NCBI RefSeq assembly: GCF_029767005.1
Contig: NZ_JARUQR010000001.1
Span: 305,028-369,027 of the forward strand
Length of the DNA: 64,000 bases
Direction: 5' to 3'
Source of the DNA: Thiomicrorhabdus sp. ZW0627
GTDB lineage: Bacteria > Pseudomonadota > Gammaproteobacteria > Thiomicrospirales > Thiomicrospiraceae
Within the stretch, counting starts at the first letter, position 1; the number at the start of each line of letters is the position of its first letter. This document shows positions 1 to 9,177 of this stretch, piece by piece. The position numbers and the translations under genes are program-made. The notes under the pieces are model-generated. The model searched no databases. It saw only the letters and a program-made list of their open reading frames with translations, and had not been told where the DNA came from.

Positions 1-773
1 GGTAAAGCAATCAGAAGACTGTCAATCCTATCCAAAATCCCACCGTGACCGGGAAGGATTGAGCCACTGTCCTTTACACCCATCTGTCTTTTTAGCACGC
101 TTTCGAATAAATCTCCCATTACCGAAATCAAGGCGATAACTGCAGTGATTGCAGCAAATAGCGACACAGGCAATGAGAGCGTCGGTTGAATCCAATAAAG
201 GCCAATCAAGCTAATGATAAAAGCCAGCACAACTCCACCCCATACACCTTCCCAGGTTTTGCCGGGACTGACATACTGTGCCAATTTAGTCTTACCAAAG
301 CGGCGGCCTGTGAAATAGGCGCCCGTATCCATGGACCATACTATAAACATGCTCATCAATAGGATTTCGGCCGAAAATTGTTCGCGAAAACGAATCGTAA
401 CAATCGTAAATAGGACAATACAAAGCCAACCCAGGGCCAAAATCAATAGGCTCGAATTGACGCCATCTTTTCCTTTTGTACGTTGATAGCGTCCAACCAC
501 CAAAAATAGGATCAGAGTCTCAATAACAGCCAGTCCTGCAATCGACGATGAAGGAAGAAAAATTAATCCTAAGTAGGCCAATGCAGTCGTGGATAACGAA
601 AATAAGACTTTATGAAGAACAGAAGCAATACGTCCAAGCCCTGCCCACTCCCAGGCAGCAATGAATGAGATTGAAAGAATCAAAACTTGCCAAACGGTGT
701 CTGAAGATTTGAATAAAGCCGTGATGGCCAAGACAGTAAGTATGAGAGCAGTAATGACGCGTTGCTTTAACAT
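1..773 (-). CDS. cdsA: Phosphatidate cytidylyltransferase (partial, C-terminus cut by window edge)
   Basis: Makes CDP-diacylglycerol from phosphatidate and CTP in the inner membrane, the branch point of phospholipid synthesis. The reading frame starts at the ATG at 773 and runs off the window; its translation begins MLKQRVITALILTVLAMTAL and is rich in hydrophobic segments. Near the window edge it carries the CdsA signature region (GDLFESVLKR, KDSGSILPGHGG, LDRIDS). The stop of uppS (TAA) and this ATG share one base (TAATG), so the two are translationally coupled. The last residues lie outside the window, so full length cannot be judged. Confidence 0.95.
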   Translation of the reverse strand, partial: MLKQRVITALILTVLAITALFKSSDTVWQVLILSISFIAAWEWAGLGRIASVLHKVLFSLSTTALAYLGLIFLPSSSIAGLAVIETLILFLVVGRYQRTKGKDGVNSSLLILALGWLCIVLFTIVTIRFREQFSAEILLMSMFIVWSMDTGAYFTGRRFGKTKLAQYVSPGKTWEGVWGGVVLAFIISLIGLYWIQPTLSLPVSLFAAITAVIALISVMGDLFESVLKRQMGVKDSGSILPGHGGILDRIDSLLIAL

Positions 774-1504
774 TATTTCACCTGGTCGCCGGTTTTTCCG
801 AAACGACGTTCACGATTATTAAAAGACTCGATTGCTTCGTCTATGGAAGACTCTTTGAAATCGGGCCAGAGTGTGTTGGTGAAAAAGAATTCTGTATAGG
901 CCATCTGCCAAATAAGGAAGTTACTTATGCGCTGTTCGCCACCTGTACGAATCAATAGATCGGGTTCAGGCAGACCTGCCAAGCAAACATATTGAGCTAC
1001 GTCGTCCTCAGTCAGAGTCTCGATTGGTGAATCCGGGTTGGCTGCATGCCATTTTTTAACCGCTTCGACCATATCCCAGCGTCCGCCGTAATTGGCAGCG
1101 ATATTCAATATCAGTCCCGTGTTGTTTTCGGTCTGCTTTTCAGCCATTTCGATGTTTGTCTGAATATCCTGATTGAAAGCAGATCGTTCGCCAATGATTT
1201 GTAACCGGACGTTGTTTTCATCAAGTTTACGGACTTCTTTTTGCAAGGCTTTGAGGAAAAGCCCCATTAGCTTGTTCACCTCTTCTTCCGGTCTGCGCCA
1301 ATTTTCAGTACTAAACGCAAACAGGGTAAGTGCTTCCACGCCGAGTTCGGAGCAGTGCGAAACCACACGTTTAACAGCATTCAACCCTTTCTGGTGGCCA
1401 ACAAAGCGTGGCAATAAGCGTTTTTTTGCCCAACGCCCGTTACCATCCATGATGATGGCAATGTGTTTCGGAACATTAACATGTTGATTTTGTTCTTTAA
1501 GCAA
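773..1504 (-). CDS. uppS: Undecaprenyl diphosphate synthase (cis-prenyltransferase)
   Basis: Condenses isopentenyl diphosphate onto farnesyl diphosphate to give the C55 lipid carrier for cell-wall synthesis; cytosolic, membrane-associated. The 243-residue protein is normal length for the family. The IIMDGNGRWAKKR motif with catalytic Asp20 is near the N-terminus, and the ALTLFAFSTENW and LLIRTGGEQRISNF motifs follow. The start is TTG at 1504, because no in-frame ATG lies between it and the essential IIMDGNGRW motif; the ribosome site in front is weak. It is followed directly by cdsA, as in most gammaproteobacteria, and is separated from frr by a terminator-like hairpin. Confidence 0.95.
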   Translation of the reverse strand: MLKEQNQHVNVPKHIAIIMDGNGRWAKKRLLPRFVGHQKGLNAVKRVVSHCSELGVEALTLFAFSTENWRRPEEEVNKLMGLFLKALQKEVRKLDENNVRLQIIGERSAFNQDIQTNIEMAEKQTENNTGLILNIAANYGGRWDMVEAVKKWHAANPDSPIETLTEDDVAQYVCLAGLPEPDLLIRTGGEQRISNFLIWQMAYTEFFFTNTLWPDFKESSIDEAIESFNNRERRFGKTGDQVK

Positions 1505-1530
1505 AACAAACCCCAGGAAAAGAGATATAA

Positions 1531-1579
1531 AAAACGGCCAACAATAATAGAGACACTCTATTATTTAAAGGCCGTTTTA
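1531..1579 (-). terminator. Rho-independent terminator downstream of frr
   Basis: Seen directly: an inverted repeat with outer arms AAAACGGCC/GGCCGTTTT and a perfect inner arm AATAATAGAG/CTCTATTATT. On the minus strand it is followed by a run of T. It ends the pyrH-frr transcript before uppS. A second small hairpin (1597-1615, TATGCCG/CGGCATA) sits just after the frr stop. Confidence 0.75.
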
Positions 1580-1624
1580 TGAAAAAACCAATAGATTATG
1601 CCGTAAAACGGCATAAATATCGAC

Positions 1625-2182
1625 TTAAATTTCCATCAAGCTTGCTTCTTTATCAGAAAGTGCAGAATCGATTTTAGCGACGATCTCATCGGTGATCTTT
1701 TGAATCTGGTCTTCCGCTTGGCGAGACTCATCTTCAGTAATTTCCTTGTCCTTCAATAGAGTTTTGATGTCATTGTTTGCATCACGACGGATGTTACGTA
1801 CTGCTACACGAGCCTGCTCCGCTTCGTTGCGTGCCACTTTAATAAAATCGCGACGGCGCTCTTCGGTCAATGGCGGCATTGGAATACGGATCAAGTTACC
1901 AGAAGTTGAAGGGTTGATTCCCAAATCAGACATCATGATGGCTTTCTCTACCACTGAAACCATTGGCTGTTCCCAAGGCTGTACCGTCAGAGTACGCGCA
2001 TCTTCAACATTAACATTGGCTACCTGGCCAATTGGGACTTCAGAACCGTAATAATCGACTGTGATTGAATCAAGAATGCTTGGATGAGCGCGCCCTGTAC
2101 GGATCTTGGCGAAATTACTTTCCAAGTTCTCAAAAGATTTCTGCATTCTGCTTTTAGCGTCTTCACGAATTTCATTTATCAT
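1625..2182 (-). CDS. frr: Ribosome recycling factor
   Basis: Releases the 70S ribosome from mRNA after termination, together with EF-G. At 185 residues it is exactly the family length, and shows the family blocks [52 protein letters not shown] and [11 protein letters not shown]. It lies two bases after pyrH in the conserved order rpsB-tsf-pyrH-frr, so it is surely co-transcribed with pyrH. Confidence 0.98.
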   Translation of the reverse strand: MINEIREDAKSRMQKSFENLESNFAKIRTGRAHPSILDSITVDYYGSEVPIGQVANVNVEDARTLTVQPWEQPMVSVVEKAIMMSDLGINPSTSGNLIRIPMPPLTEERRRDFIKVARNEAEQARVAVRNIRRDANNDIKTLLKDKEITEDESRQAEDQIQKITDEIVAKIDSALSDKEASLMEI

Positions 2183-2184
2183 TT

Positions 2185-2904
2185 TTATTCTCCTGAGCTT
2201 ACCAAGGTGCCTTCATCGTCACCCTGAACAATTCTGATAGCGGCGTGGTCTTTAAACATGTCAAACACACGAATCGGCATATCATGGTCACGACATAATA
2301 CGAAAGCAGTCATATCCATTACCTGCAAATTCTTTTGAATCACTTCGTCGTAGGTCAATGATTGATAGCGCGTGGCAGATGGATCCTTAACCGGATCGGC
2401 AGTATAGATACCGTCAACCTTGGTAGCTTTCAACACAATGTCTGCGTCGATTTCAACACCGCGCAACGCTGCAGCGGTATCCGTTGTAAAGAACGGGCTA
2501 CCGGTTCCAGCCGCAAAAACAACAACCTGGCCTGCAGCAAGCTGCTTCTTGACTTCATTGGCATTGAATCCACTTGAGATTCCCTCGATGGTCATGGCCG
2601 AATAAACAGTTGCAGACATACCTTCACTTTCGATCACATCACGCAAAGCCAAGCCGTTGATGACAGTGGCCATCATACCCATATGATCACCAGTGGTACG
2701 TTGAATACCTGCCCCTTGAATTTGGGCGCCTCGGAAGATATTACCGCCGCCGACTACGATACCAACTTCCACACCCAGATCACGGAGGGCTTTGACTTCA
2801 CCGACCACTTGCTTCAATGTGTCGGCGTCCAAACCAAACTCCCCTTTTCCCATCAGTGCTTCACCACTAAATTTTAAAAGAATGCGTTTGTATTTTAATG
2901 CCAT
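2185..2904 (-). CDS. pyrH: Uridylate kinase (UMP kinase)
   Basis: Phosphorylates UMP to UDP with ATP, a step of pyrimidine nucleotide synthesis; hexameric cytosolic enzyme of the amino-acid-kinase fold. The 239-residue product has the N-terminal KFSGEALMG phosphate-binding motif, [27 protein letters not shown] and [16 protein letters not shown]. The ATG at 2904 is preceded by AAGGAAG at good spacing. It is divided from tsf by a strong terminator-like hairpin, so it probably has its own promoter in 2905-2995, where a TTGTAAG/CTTACAA inverted repeat also lies. Confidence 0.98.
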   Translation of the reverse strand: MALKYKRILLKFSGEALMGKGEFGLDADTLKQVVGEVKALRDLGVEVGIVVGGGNIFRGAQIQGAGIQRTTGDHMGMMATVINGLALRDVIESEGMSATVYSAMTIEGISSGFNANEVKKQLAAGQVVVFAAGTGSPFFTTDTAAALRGVEIDADIVLKATKVDGIYTADPVKDPSATRYQSLTYDEVIQKNLQVMDMTAFVLCRDHDMPIRVFDMFKDHAAIRIVQGDDEGTLVSSGE

Positions 2905-2995
2905 GTGTTTCTTCCTTGTGTGTTGATACCGTAAAACGTTTTGTAAGGGACATTTAAATGTTCAAATCATCACTTACAAAAAGTTTTAAATACAA

Positions 2996-3045
2996 AAAAG
3001 CCACAGCTGGCTTGCCGAAAAATTCGGCAAAACCAACTATGGCCT
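2996..3045 (-). terminator. Rho-independent terminator downstream of tsf
   Basis: Core stem TTGCCGAA (3012-3019) / TTCGGCAA (3023-3030) with a 3-base loop, extended by outer GCCA.../...TGGC pairing. On the minus strand it is followed by TTTTTT. It separates rpsB-tsf from pyrH-frr. Confidence 0.85.
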
Positions 3046-3061
3046 CAAGACAGAAGTGAAA

Positions 3062-3946
3062 TTAACCAGTTACTGCTTTTGCAGCTGCAGCTACTTCATC
3101 AGCAAAGTTAGTTTCTTCGATCTCAATACCTTCACCAACTTCCAAACGAATGAAACGAGCAACAGAAGCATCGTTTTCCTTAAGAAGTTTTTCTACAGAC
3201 TTGTCAGAATCCTTAACGAAAGGCTGACCCAGTAGAGTGATTTCTTGTAGGAACTTACGCATACGCCCTTCAATCATCTTCTCGATGATTTCCATTGGCT
3301 TACCGCTTTCCTGAGCCTGTTCGATCTGGAACTTACGCTCTTTCTCAACCATTTCCTGATCAACATCGTCAGCAGAAACGGCCGTTGGCTTCAATGCTGC
3401 AACGTGCATCGCAACGTCACGAGCCAAGTCGTCATTACCACCAGTCATGTCAACAACAACACCGATCTTCTCACCGTGCTGGTACTGACCGATTTGACCG
3501 TTAGTCTCAACCAACTCAAGACGACGAACAGACATGTTTTCACCAATCTTGGCGATCAATTCACGACGACGCTCATCGATCGTCATGCCACTAGCCATTT
3601 TCTCAGCCATCAGAGCTTCAATATCAGTGGTTTCTTTTGCTAAAGCGATCTGTGCAACTTCATCCGCAAAAGACTTGAACTCATCACCTTTGGCAACGAA
3701 GTCAGTTTCACAGTTTACTTCTGCGATAACCGCTTTTTTCTTATCATCAGAGATAGCAATCGCGATTACACCTTCCGCTGCAACACGACCAGCTTTCTTA
3801 TCTGCACCAGCCATACCCTTCTTGCGAAGGAATTCGATTGCTGCATCCATATCACCGTCGGTTTCACCCAACGCTTTTTTACAATCCATCATACCTGCGC
3901 CAGTGATTTCACGCAGTTCTTTAACCATACTTGCTGTAATTGCCAT
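3062..3946 (-). CDS. tsf: Elongation factor Ts
   Basis: Guanine-nucleotide exchange factor that recharges EF-Tu. The 294-residue protein starts with the UBA-like domain ([20 protein letters not shown]), followed by the core motif VNCETDFVA and coiled-coil/C-terminal module, as in the Escherichia coli protein. It lies downstream of rpsB, separated by a hairpin at 3989-4009 that probably attenuates rather than abolishes read-through, as in other species where S2 and EF-Ts are co-expressed. Confidence 0.98.
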   Translation of the reverse strand: MAITASMVKELREITGAGMMDCKKALGETDGDMDAAIEFLRKKGMAGADKKAGRVAAEGVIAIAISDDKKKAVIAEVNCETDFVAKGDEFKSFADEVAQIALAKETTDIEALMAEKMASGMTIDERRRELIAKIGENMSVRRLELVETNGQIGQYQHGEKIGVVVDMTGGNDDLARDVAMHVAALKPTAVSADDVDQEMVEKERKFQIEQAQESGKPMEIIEKMIEGRMRKFLQEITLLGQPFVKDSDKSVEKLLKENDASVARFIRLEVGEGIEIEETNFADEVAAAAKAVTG

Positions 3947-3983
3947 TTTAAAATTCCTTACTTAAATCGAATTCGTTATCAAT

Positions 3984-4009
3984 TAAAAAGGCCTGGTATG
4001 ACCAGGCCT
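3984..4009 (-). terminator. Terminator or attenuator between rpsB and tsf, built on the CAGGCCTG palindrome
   Basis: AGGCCTGGT (3989-3997), a 3-base loop, then ACCAGGCCT (4001-4009), followed on the minus strand by TTTTTAATT. It contains one of the repeated CAGGCCTG units (4003-4010). Confidence 0.75.
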
Positions 4010-4016
4010 GTTCAAA

Positions 4017-4757
4017 TTATTCAGCCGCTTGCTCGGCAGCTTCTACGAAATCATCGCCTTCAACAGCGGTCGTAATTGAGTTTTTACCTTCAATTACCGC
4101 GTCAGCAGCAGCAGACAAATAAAGTTTGATTGCACGGATTGCATCATCGTTACCAGGGATTACATAATCAATGTTACGAGGATCGTTGTTGGTATCAACA
4201 ACACCAATAACCGGAATACCTAGGTTTCTAGCTTCCTGAATGGCAATTGACTCATTACCAGTATCAATAATGAAGATTGCGTCAGGCATAGCACGCATAT
4301 CTTTGATACCACCCAAAGAAAGTTCTAGCTTTTCTTTCTGGCGAGTACGCTCAAGCGCTTCTCTCTTAGTGATCTTTTCAAAAGTACCGTCTTGCTCTTG
4401 AGTTTCAAGTTCTTTTAGACGCTTGATTGACTGCTTGATGGTTTTGAAGTTTGTCAACATACCACCCAACCAGCGGTGGTTAACGTATGGCATACCACAA
4501 CGTTGCGCTTCTTCAGCAACGATGTCACGCGCAGCGCGCTTAGTACCAACAAACAAAACTTTACCTTTGTTTGCAGCGATGCCACCGATCATGTTTAGGG
4601 CATCGTTGAACAACGGAAGGGTTTTTTCCAAGTTAACGATATGAATCTTGTTGCGAGCACCGAAGATGTACTCACCCATCTTAGGGTTCCAATAACGTGT
4701 CTGGTGTCCGAAGTGAACACCCGCTTCTAGCATTTGGCGCATTGTAACTTTTGCCAT
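4017..4757 (-). CDS. rpsB: 30S ribosomal protein S2
   Basis: Small-subunit ribosomal protein. The frame is open further upstream, but the ATG at 4757 begins the family N-terminus ([20 protein letters not shown]) and is preceded by GGAGAAAT, giving 246 residues, the usual size; the upstream extension is the untranslated leader. Characteristic blocks: [32 protein letters not shown] and [18 protein letters not shown]-like (here [20 protein letters not shown]). It heads the rpsB-tsf operon and has a structured leader likely used for feedback by S2. Confidence 0.98.
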   Translation of the reverse strand: MAKVTMRQMLEAGVHFGHQTRYWNPKMGEYIFGARNKIHIVNLEKTLPLFNDALNMIGGIAANKGKVLFVGTKRAARDIVAEEAQRCGMPYVNHRWLGGMLTNFKTIKQSIKRLKELETQEQDGTFEKITKREALERTRQKEKLELSLGGIKDMRAMPDAIFIIDTGNESIAIQEARNLGIPVIGVVDTNNDPRNIDYVIPGNDDAIRAIKLYLSAAADAVIEGKNSITTAVEGDDFVEAAEQAAE

Positions 4758-4899
4758 GATATTTCTCCAAATTGGGGTTAAGCCTCCGTTTACCCATAAA
4801 GACGAACTCGAAGACCTTAATAAAGGTTTTCCAGCACCCCGTTTTATGTCTCGGTAAACGTGCGGATTTTCTGTTAAAATTCCTTTCATTCCGAAAGGC
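4758..4899 (-). promoter_or_regulatory. Structured rpsB leader, candidate S2 autoregulatory RNA
   Basis: About 140 nt lie between the promoter and the rpsB start. Directly visible: a long-range perfect 8-bp inverted repeat (4787-4794 with 4853-4860, CGTTTACC/GGTAAACG), an internal hairpin CCTT-aata-AAGG at 4815-4826, and GGGG (4774-4777) able to pair with CCCC (4837-4840) inside it. E. coli rpsB is known to be repressed by S2 through its leader. That this leader does the same is inference from position and folding. Confidence 0.55.
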
Positions 4900-4905
4900 G
4901 CGGCA

Positions 4906-4934
4906 TTTATACCATATTCCCGCAAACTTAACAA
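4906..4934 (-). promoter_or_regulatory. rpsB promoter (sigma70-like)
   Basis: On the minus strand TTGTTA (4934-4929), a 17-base spacer, then TATAAA (4911-4906). Spacing is ideal, and it puts the transcript start near 4899, just ahead of the folded leader. Confidence 0.6.
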
Positions 4935-4992
4935 TTTTTAATTTAAAAAATCCCGTGAAATTCAGCGATTTTCAAGGAAAAGTGATCAGGAC

Positions 4993-5775
4993 ATGACGAT
5001 TAAAATCAAAACTGCAGACGAGCTTCAAAAATTAAGGGTGGCTGGCCGTTTGGCTGCCGAGGTGTTGGAAATGATCGAACCCCATATTGTCCCCGGCGTT
5101 TCAACGGGAGAGCTGAATGAGATCATGCATGATTATATGGTTAATCAGCAAGGCACGGTTCCGGCAACTTTGAACTACCACGGCTTTCCTGCTTCAAGTT
5201 GTATCTCGATCAACCATGTCGTCTGTCACGGAATTCCCGATCACAATAAGAAACTGAAAAAGGGTGACATCGTTAATGTCGACGTCACCGTCATCAAAGA
5301 CGGTTATCATGGTGATACCAGCCGGATGTTTGAAGTCGGCGAAGTCAAGCCATTTGCACACCGTCTATGCCAGGTTGCCCATGAGTGCATGTGGCTTGGA
5401 ATCGAACAGGTCAAACCGAATGCTACTTTATATGATGTCGCCTATGCCATTCAGCAGCATGCCGAAATAAATAATTTCTCCGTGGTCAGAGAATATTGCG
5501 GTCACGGAATCGGTGCCGACTTCCACGAAGAGCCACAAGTCCTTCACTATGCCGCACCAGATTTGAAAAACATCGTATTGAAGCCAGGAATGGTGTTTAC
5601 GATCGAGCCGATGATCAATCTTGGAAAAGCGGACGTGAAGTTATTGGGTGATAACTGGACTGTCGTCACCAAGGATCGTAAACTTTCAGCTCAATGGGAG
5701 CACACATTGGCCGTCACCGAAGATGGTTATGAAATCTTCACTATGCGCAAAGACGAGGTTCCGGTATTGCCGTAA
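4993..5775 (+). CDS. map: Methionine aminopeptidase, type I
   Basis: Removes the initiator methionine from nascent proteins. The 260-residue enzyme carries all five metal ligands at canonical places: Asp97 and Asp108 (DVTVIKDGYHGD), His171 (CGHGIG), Glu205 (FTIEPM) and Glu236 (QWEHT). It is divergent from rpsB, the usual neighbour, and is followed after 47 bases by glnD, so the two may form one transcript. AAGGAAAAG lies upstream of the ATG at slightly long spacing. Confidence 0.98.
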   Translation: MTIKIKTADELQKLRVAGRLAAEVLEMIEPHIVPGVSTGELNEIMHDYMVNQQGTVPATLNYHGFPASSCISINHVVCHGIPDHNKKLKKGDIVNVDVTVIKDGYHGDTSRMFEVGEVKPFAHRLCQVAHECMWLGIEQVKPNATLYDVAYAIQQHAEINNFSVVREYCGHGIGADFHEEPQVLHYAAPDLKNIVLKPGMVFTIEPMINLGKADVKLLGDNWTVVTKDRKLSAQWEHTLAVTEDGYEIFTMRKDEVPVLP

Positions 5776-5822
5776 GCGGTGACCGGAACAGTAATCGCTT
5801 TTGTGAACAGCCAATCAATTAT

Positions 5823-8480
5823 ATGAGCGAACCAATGAACGCAGTACGCCCTTCCGTCCCAAGTTTTGTCAAGGCCTTAGAGAAAAGTGAAAAACCAATC
5901 GACGCCATCAAAGCCGGGCGGGAAACCCTAAAACAGTTTCTGGATTATCAATTCGATCAATTCGATGACGGTGCGGCGGTAGCCGAACTGGTCAAGGAAC
6001 GTGCAACGTTTGTAGATCAGATATTGAAAAAGATCTGGCAACACTTCATTCCTGAACACATCAACGCCAGCTTATTGGCAGTGGGTGGTTACGGTCGTGG
6101 TGAGCTACATCCCTACTCCGATATCGATGTGCTGATCCTGACGCAGGATGCTGAAAGCCAACACGAACAGTTTTCGACATTCATCACATTCTTATGGGAT
6201 CTCGGCTTTGATGTCGGCCACGCCTTACGTTCCGTAGACGAATGTATCGCCGCAGGTCTTGAAGATGTTGCCACCGCGACTAATCTATTGGAGTCTCGTT
6301 GGATTACGGGCGATTACAGTCTGTATGAACACCTTTCAACAATATGGAAGCGTGAAGACTTCTGGCCTAGCCAAGCCTTCTTTCAAGCGAAATTCGACGA
6401 ACAGCAAGCCCGTCATCGCCGTTTTAACGACACGACCTATCAGCTTGAACCTAATGTTAAGGAGAGCCCGGGCGGACTCCGCGACATCCAGACGATTTAC
6501 TGGGTTGCGAAACGCCATTTCAAAGCCTCATCCATCAACCAATTAGTACAAAACCAGTTCCTGACAATTGAAGAGTATCGAGAGCTTGAAGCGGCTTATA
6601 AATACCTCAACCGTGTTCGTTTCGCCTTGCACCGCATGAAGAAACGTCGCGAAGACCGTTTACTGTTCGACCATCAACAACACATAGCCGAGAGTTTCGG
6701 TTATAAAGATACAAACGAAAAAATGGCGGTCGAACAGTTCATGAACAGTTACTACCGTAACGTTCAGAATGTGGTCAAGGTCAACGAAATCCTATTGCAA
6801 CACTTCCGTGAAGAGATCTTTATCTCAAGCAAGCCGGAAGTCAAACAAGTAAATGCACGTTTCAAGTTGGTCGACAAGTATCTGGATATCGAGTATCCAA
6901 CGGTATTCAGCGACTTCCCTACTGCATTATTGGAAGTTTTCCTGATCCTACAGCACTACCCTGAGATTGAAGGAATCCGCTCTCATACAATCCGTTCGAT
7001 ACGCGACAACCTACACTTAATCGATGATAATTTCCGACGAGATCCGATTAATAAGGCGCTGTTCATCGAAATTTTCAGACAGCCCAAGGGAGTGAATGCG
7101 GCAATTCGTCGTATGCATACCTACGGAATTCTCAGTGCTTATTTACCGGTTTTCGCCAAAATCACCGGATTGATGCAATTTAATATTTTTCATGCCTATA
7201 CGGTGGATGATCATACGATACTGGTAATTCGAAATCTGCGCCGCTTCTTTGTGGAAGAATATGCCTATGAATTCCCGACCGCACACCAGATAGCCAAATC
7301 GGTTTGCAAACCAGAAATTCTGTTTCTGGCAGGCCTGTTCCACGATATCGCCAAAGGGCGTGGAGGCGCACATGAAGTACTTGGGGCTGAAGACGCCAAA
7401 ATTTTCGCCAAACAACACAACCTTTCACAGGAAGACAGTGACTTATTGAGCTGGCTGGTGCGCTATCATCTTGAGTTTTCCGGTATTGCACAGAAAAAAG
7501 ATCTTAGCGACCCGGCCGTTATCCACCATTTTGCCGAAATAGTAGAAGATCAAAAGCGTCTGGACTACCTTTATCTACTGACGGTAGCGGACGTTTGCGC
7601 AACTTCGGACGAAGTTTGGAATGATTGGAAGAATGCCCTCTTCCTCGAATTGTATAACGAAACGACCAATGTTCTGGACGAAGCCTCCAGCACACCTAAA
7701 AACCGTGCTAAGAAAGCGTTGCAAGCCCAGGAAAAAGCAAAAGAAATTCTTGCGAAGCGCGAACTTAAGTCTTCGGATTACCAGCCATTCTGGGACAGCC
7801 TCAGCAAAACGGAATTCTTCAGTCGCCAAACGCCTGCGGATATCGCCAGAATCAGTAAGCTGCTTTACAATCGTGACTTGAAATCGACGCACATTTATCT
7901 ACAGAACCAAGCTCAGCGTGGTGCAACCGAGGTGTTGATTTATATGCCGGACCGGGATTTCCTGTTCGCACACATCACCTATGCGCTCGACAAACTTAAT
8001 TTGAACGTTATGGAAGCTCGAATCTATTCCACGACGCAGAATATGACCTTGGTGATTCTATATATTCTTGATAATGAGTTGCACAGCATCTCCGATAAAC
8101 AAATGCATAAAGCGATTATCGAAAAGATTCAAAGCCAGTTAGCAGAGCCGGAAATTGACCCTGCCGAGATGCGTCCGATGCTAAATTCACGTCGAATCCG
8201 CTGTTTCGAAACCCCAACAGAAATCATCTTCCACAAGATCAACAAGCATCTGACGGAATTAACCATCAATACCAAAGACATTCCTGGATTACTGTCTCGC
8301 ATCGGGTGCGCTATGAAAACCTGTAATATCCGTATACACGATGCCAAAATCAATACAGTCGGGGAAAAAGCGGAAGACGTTTTCTTTATTAGCGACACCA
8401 ATAATCAGGCCATCACTGAACAGCACAAAAAAGATGAGTTAACTGAGGCTTTATTGAGCTTGATTGAAAAAGACGCCTAA
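5823..8480 (+). CDS. glnD: Bifunctional uridylyltransferase / uridylyl-removing enzyme (PII regulator)
   Basis: Nitrogen sensor that uridylylates PII proteins when glutamine is low and removes the group when it is high. At 885 residues it has the full family layout: nucleotidyltransferase domain with GGYGRGELHPYSDIDVL (Asp100 and Asp102 bind metal), an HD phosphohydrolase domain around residue 500 (LFHDIAKGRGGAH), and two C-terminal ACT domains (MPDRDFLFAHITYALDKL; TKDIPGLLSRIG) that bind glutamine. It follows map as in E. coli and ends at a perfect GC-rich terminator. Confidence 0.98.
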   Translation: MSEPMNAVRPSVPSFVKALEKSEKPIDAIKAGRETLKQFLDYQFDQFDDGAAVAELVKERATFVDQILKKIWQHFIPEHINASLLAVGGYGRGELHPYSDIDVLILTQDAESQHEQFSTFITFLWDLGFDVGHALRSVDECIAAGLEDVATATNLLESRWITGDYSLYEHLSTIWKREDFWPSQAFFQAKFDEQQARHRRFNDTTYQLEPNVKESPGGLRDIQTIYWVAKRHFKASSINQLVQNQFLTIEEYRELEAAYKYLNRVRFALHRMKKRREDRLLFDHQQHIAESFGYKDTNEKMAVEQFMNSYYRNVQNVVKVNEILLQHFREEIFISSKPEVKQVNARFKLVDKYLDIEYPTVFSDFPTALLEVFLILQHYPEIEGIRSHTIRSIRDNLHLIDDNFRRDPINKALFIEIFRQPKGVNAAIRRMHTYGILSAYLPVFAKITGLMQFNIFHAYTVDDHTILVIRNLRRFFVEEYAYEFPTAHQIAKSVCKPEILFLAGLFHDIAKGRGGAHEVLGAEDAKIFAKQHNLSQEDSDLLSWLVRYHLEFSGIAQKKDLSDPAVIHHFAEIVEDQKRLDYLYLLTVADVCATSDEVWNDWKNALFLELYNETTNVLDEASSTPKNRAKKALQAQEKAKEILAKRELKSSDYQPFWDSLSKTEFFSRQTPADIARISKLLYNRDLKSTHIYLQNQAQRGATEVLIYMPDRDFLFAHITYALDKLNLNVMEARIYSTTQNMTLVILYILDNELHSISDKQMHKAIIEKIQSQLAEPEIDPAEMRPMLNSRRIRCFETPTEIIFHKINKHLTELTINTKDIPGLLSRIGCAMKTCNIRIHDAKINTVGEKAEDVFFISDTNNQAITEQHKKDELTEALLSLIEKDA

Positions 8481-8504
8481 TCGATAAGTTAAGCAGCTTT
8501 TAAT

Positions 8505-8535
8505 AAACCCGACAGGCCTGTCGGGTTTTCTTTTT
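8505..8535 (+). terminator. Terminator of glnD, containing CAGGCCTG
   Basis: A perfect 24-bp palindrome (8505-8528) centred on CAGGCCTG, followed by TTTTCTTTTT. The GGCC centre would form the loop. Faces the minus-strand gene at 8548 and may serve both. Confidence 0.9.
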
Positions 8536-8547
8536 AAGATAGTGATA

Positions 8548-8928
8548 CTAATTTTGACCGCATTCAAACAACTCAAAAGCATTATCATCCAAGTCCTTGA
8601 TAAACAAAGCCTTTCTTCCTGAACGACTACGGGTGTAATTCATGCCCATCTCATCGAGTTTTGCACAGCATGAGTCGATTGAGTCGACTCGCAACGCAAA
8701 ATGGTAGTCCCTCCCACCATGCTCCGGGCGGATCGTATTTTGGTTTGGGTTATCAAGTTGCATTATGTGTAGGCTCTGTCCGGCATGCAAATCCAACCAG
8801 TACCCAGGAAATCCAAGGTCCGGGCGATCCAAACACGTCAACCCCAGTAATGACTGATAAAATGCCAGTGATGCCGCCGCGTCTTTCACGATGATACTCA
8901 CATGATCCAAACCTAAAACTTTAGACAT
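8548..8928 (-). CDS. VOC-family (glyoxalase-fold) protein
   Basis: A single-domain member of the vicinal-oxygen-chelate superfamily, 126 residues. It begins KVLGLDHVSIIVKDAAASLAFYQSLLGL and has paired beta-alpha-beta-beta-beta modules with candidate metal ligands His9 (LDHVSI), His in RDYHFALRV and Glu in NAFELFE, the pattern of glyoxalase I and fosfomycin-type enzymes. AAGGGA precedes the ATG at 8928. It stands alone between terminators. Substrate cannot be told from sequence. Confidence 0.8.
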   Translation of the reverse strand: MSKVLGLDHVSIIVKDAAASLAFYQSLLGLTCLDRPDLGFPGYWLDLHAGQSLHIMQLDNPNQNTIRPEHGGRDYHFALRVDSIDSCCAKLDEMGMNYTRSRSGRKALFIKDLDDNAFELFECGQN

Positions 8929-9113
8929 ACAATCCCTTCTCTTGAATTACTAAGACCTGAGTCAACAATCGTAACGAATTCACGGTTTATTTAAAATGAA
9001 CACGCTTATAAACCCAGATAAAAACAGAATTACCCATACTCAAGGGTAGGCAGAAAGTGTAATTGCTAATGCAAATGTGTCAAGAGAACAATAGAAAAAG
9101 AGAGGATTAGATC

Positions 9114-9134
9114 ACCCAACCTTCAAGGCTGGGT
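9114..9134 (-). terminator. Hairpin downstream of dapD
   Basis: Stem ACCCA.CCTT / AAGG.TGGGT with a 1-base tip, flanked by a farther TTGCTAAT/ATTAGCAA inverted repeat (9063-9070, 9143-9150). There is no strong T run on the minus strand, so termination is only likely. Confidence 0.45.
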
Positions 9135-9177
9135 AATAAAAGATTAGCAAGCCGACTGTTTGTCGACAGCACAACGA

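Noticed and set aside
4758-4934. Extended N-terminus of S2 (59 codons)
   Set aside because: The family start and GGAGAAAT ribosome site are at 4757; the upstream bases are the leader RNA with its own promoter.
8505-8528. CAGGCCTG palindromes as only terminators
   Set aside because: Most copies lie within coding sequence and have no T run, so termination explains only a few (for example 8505 and 3989).
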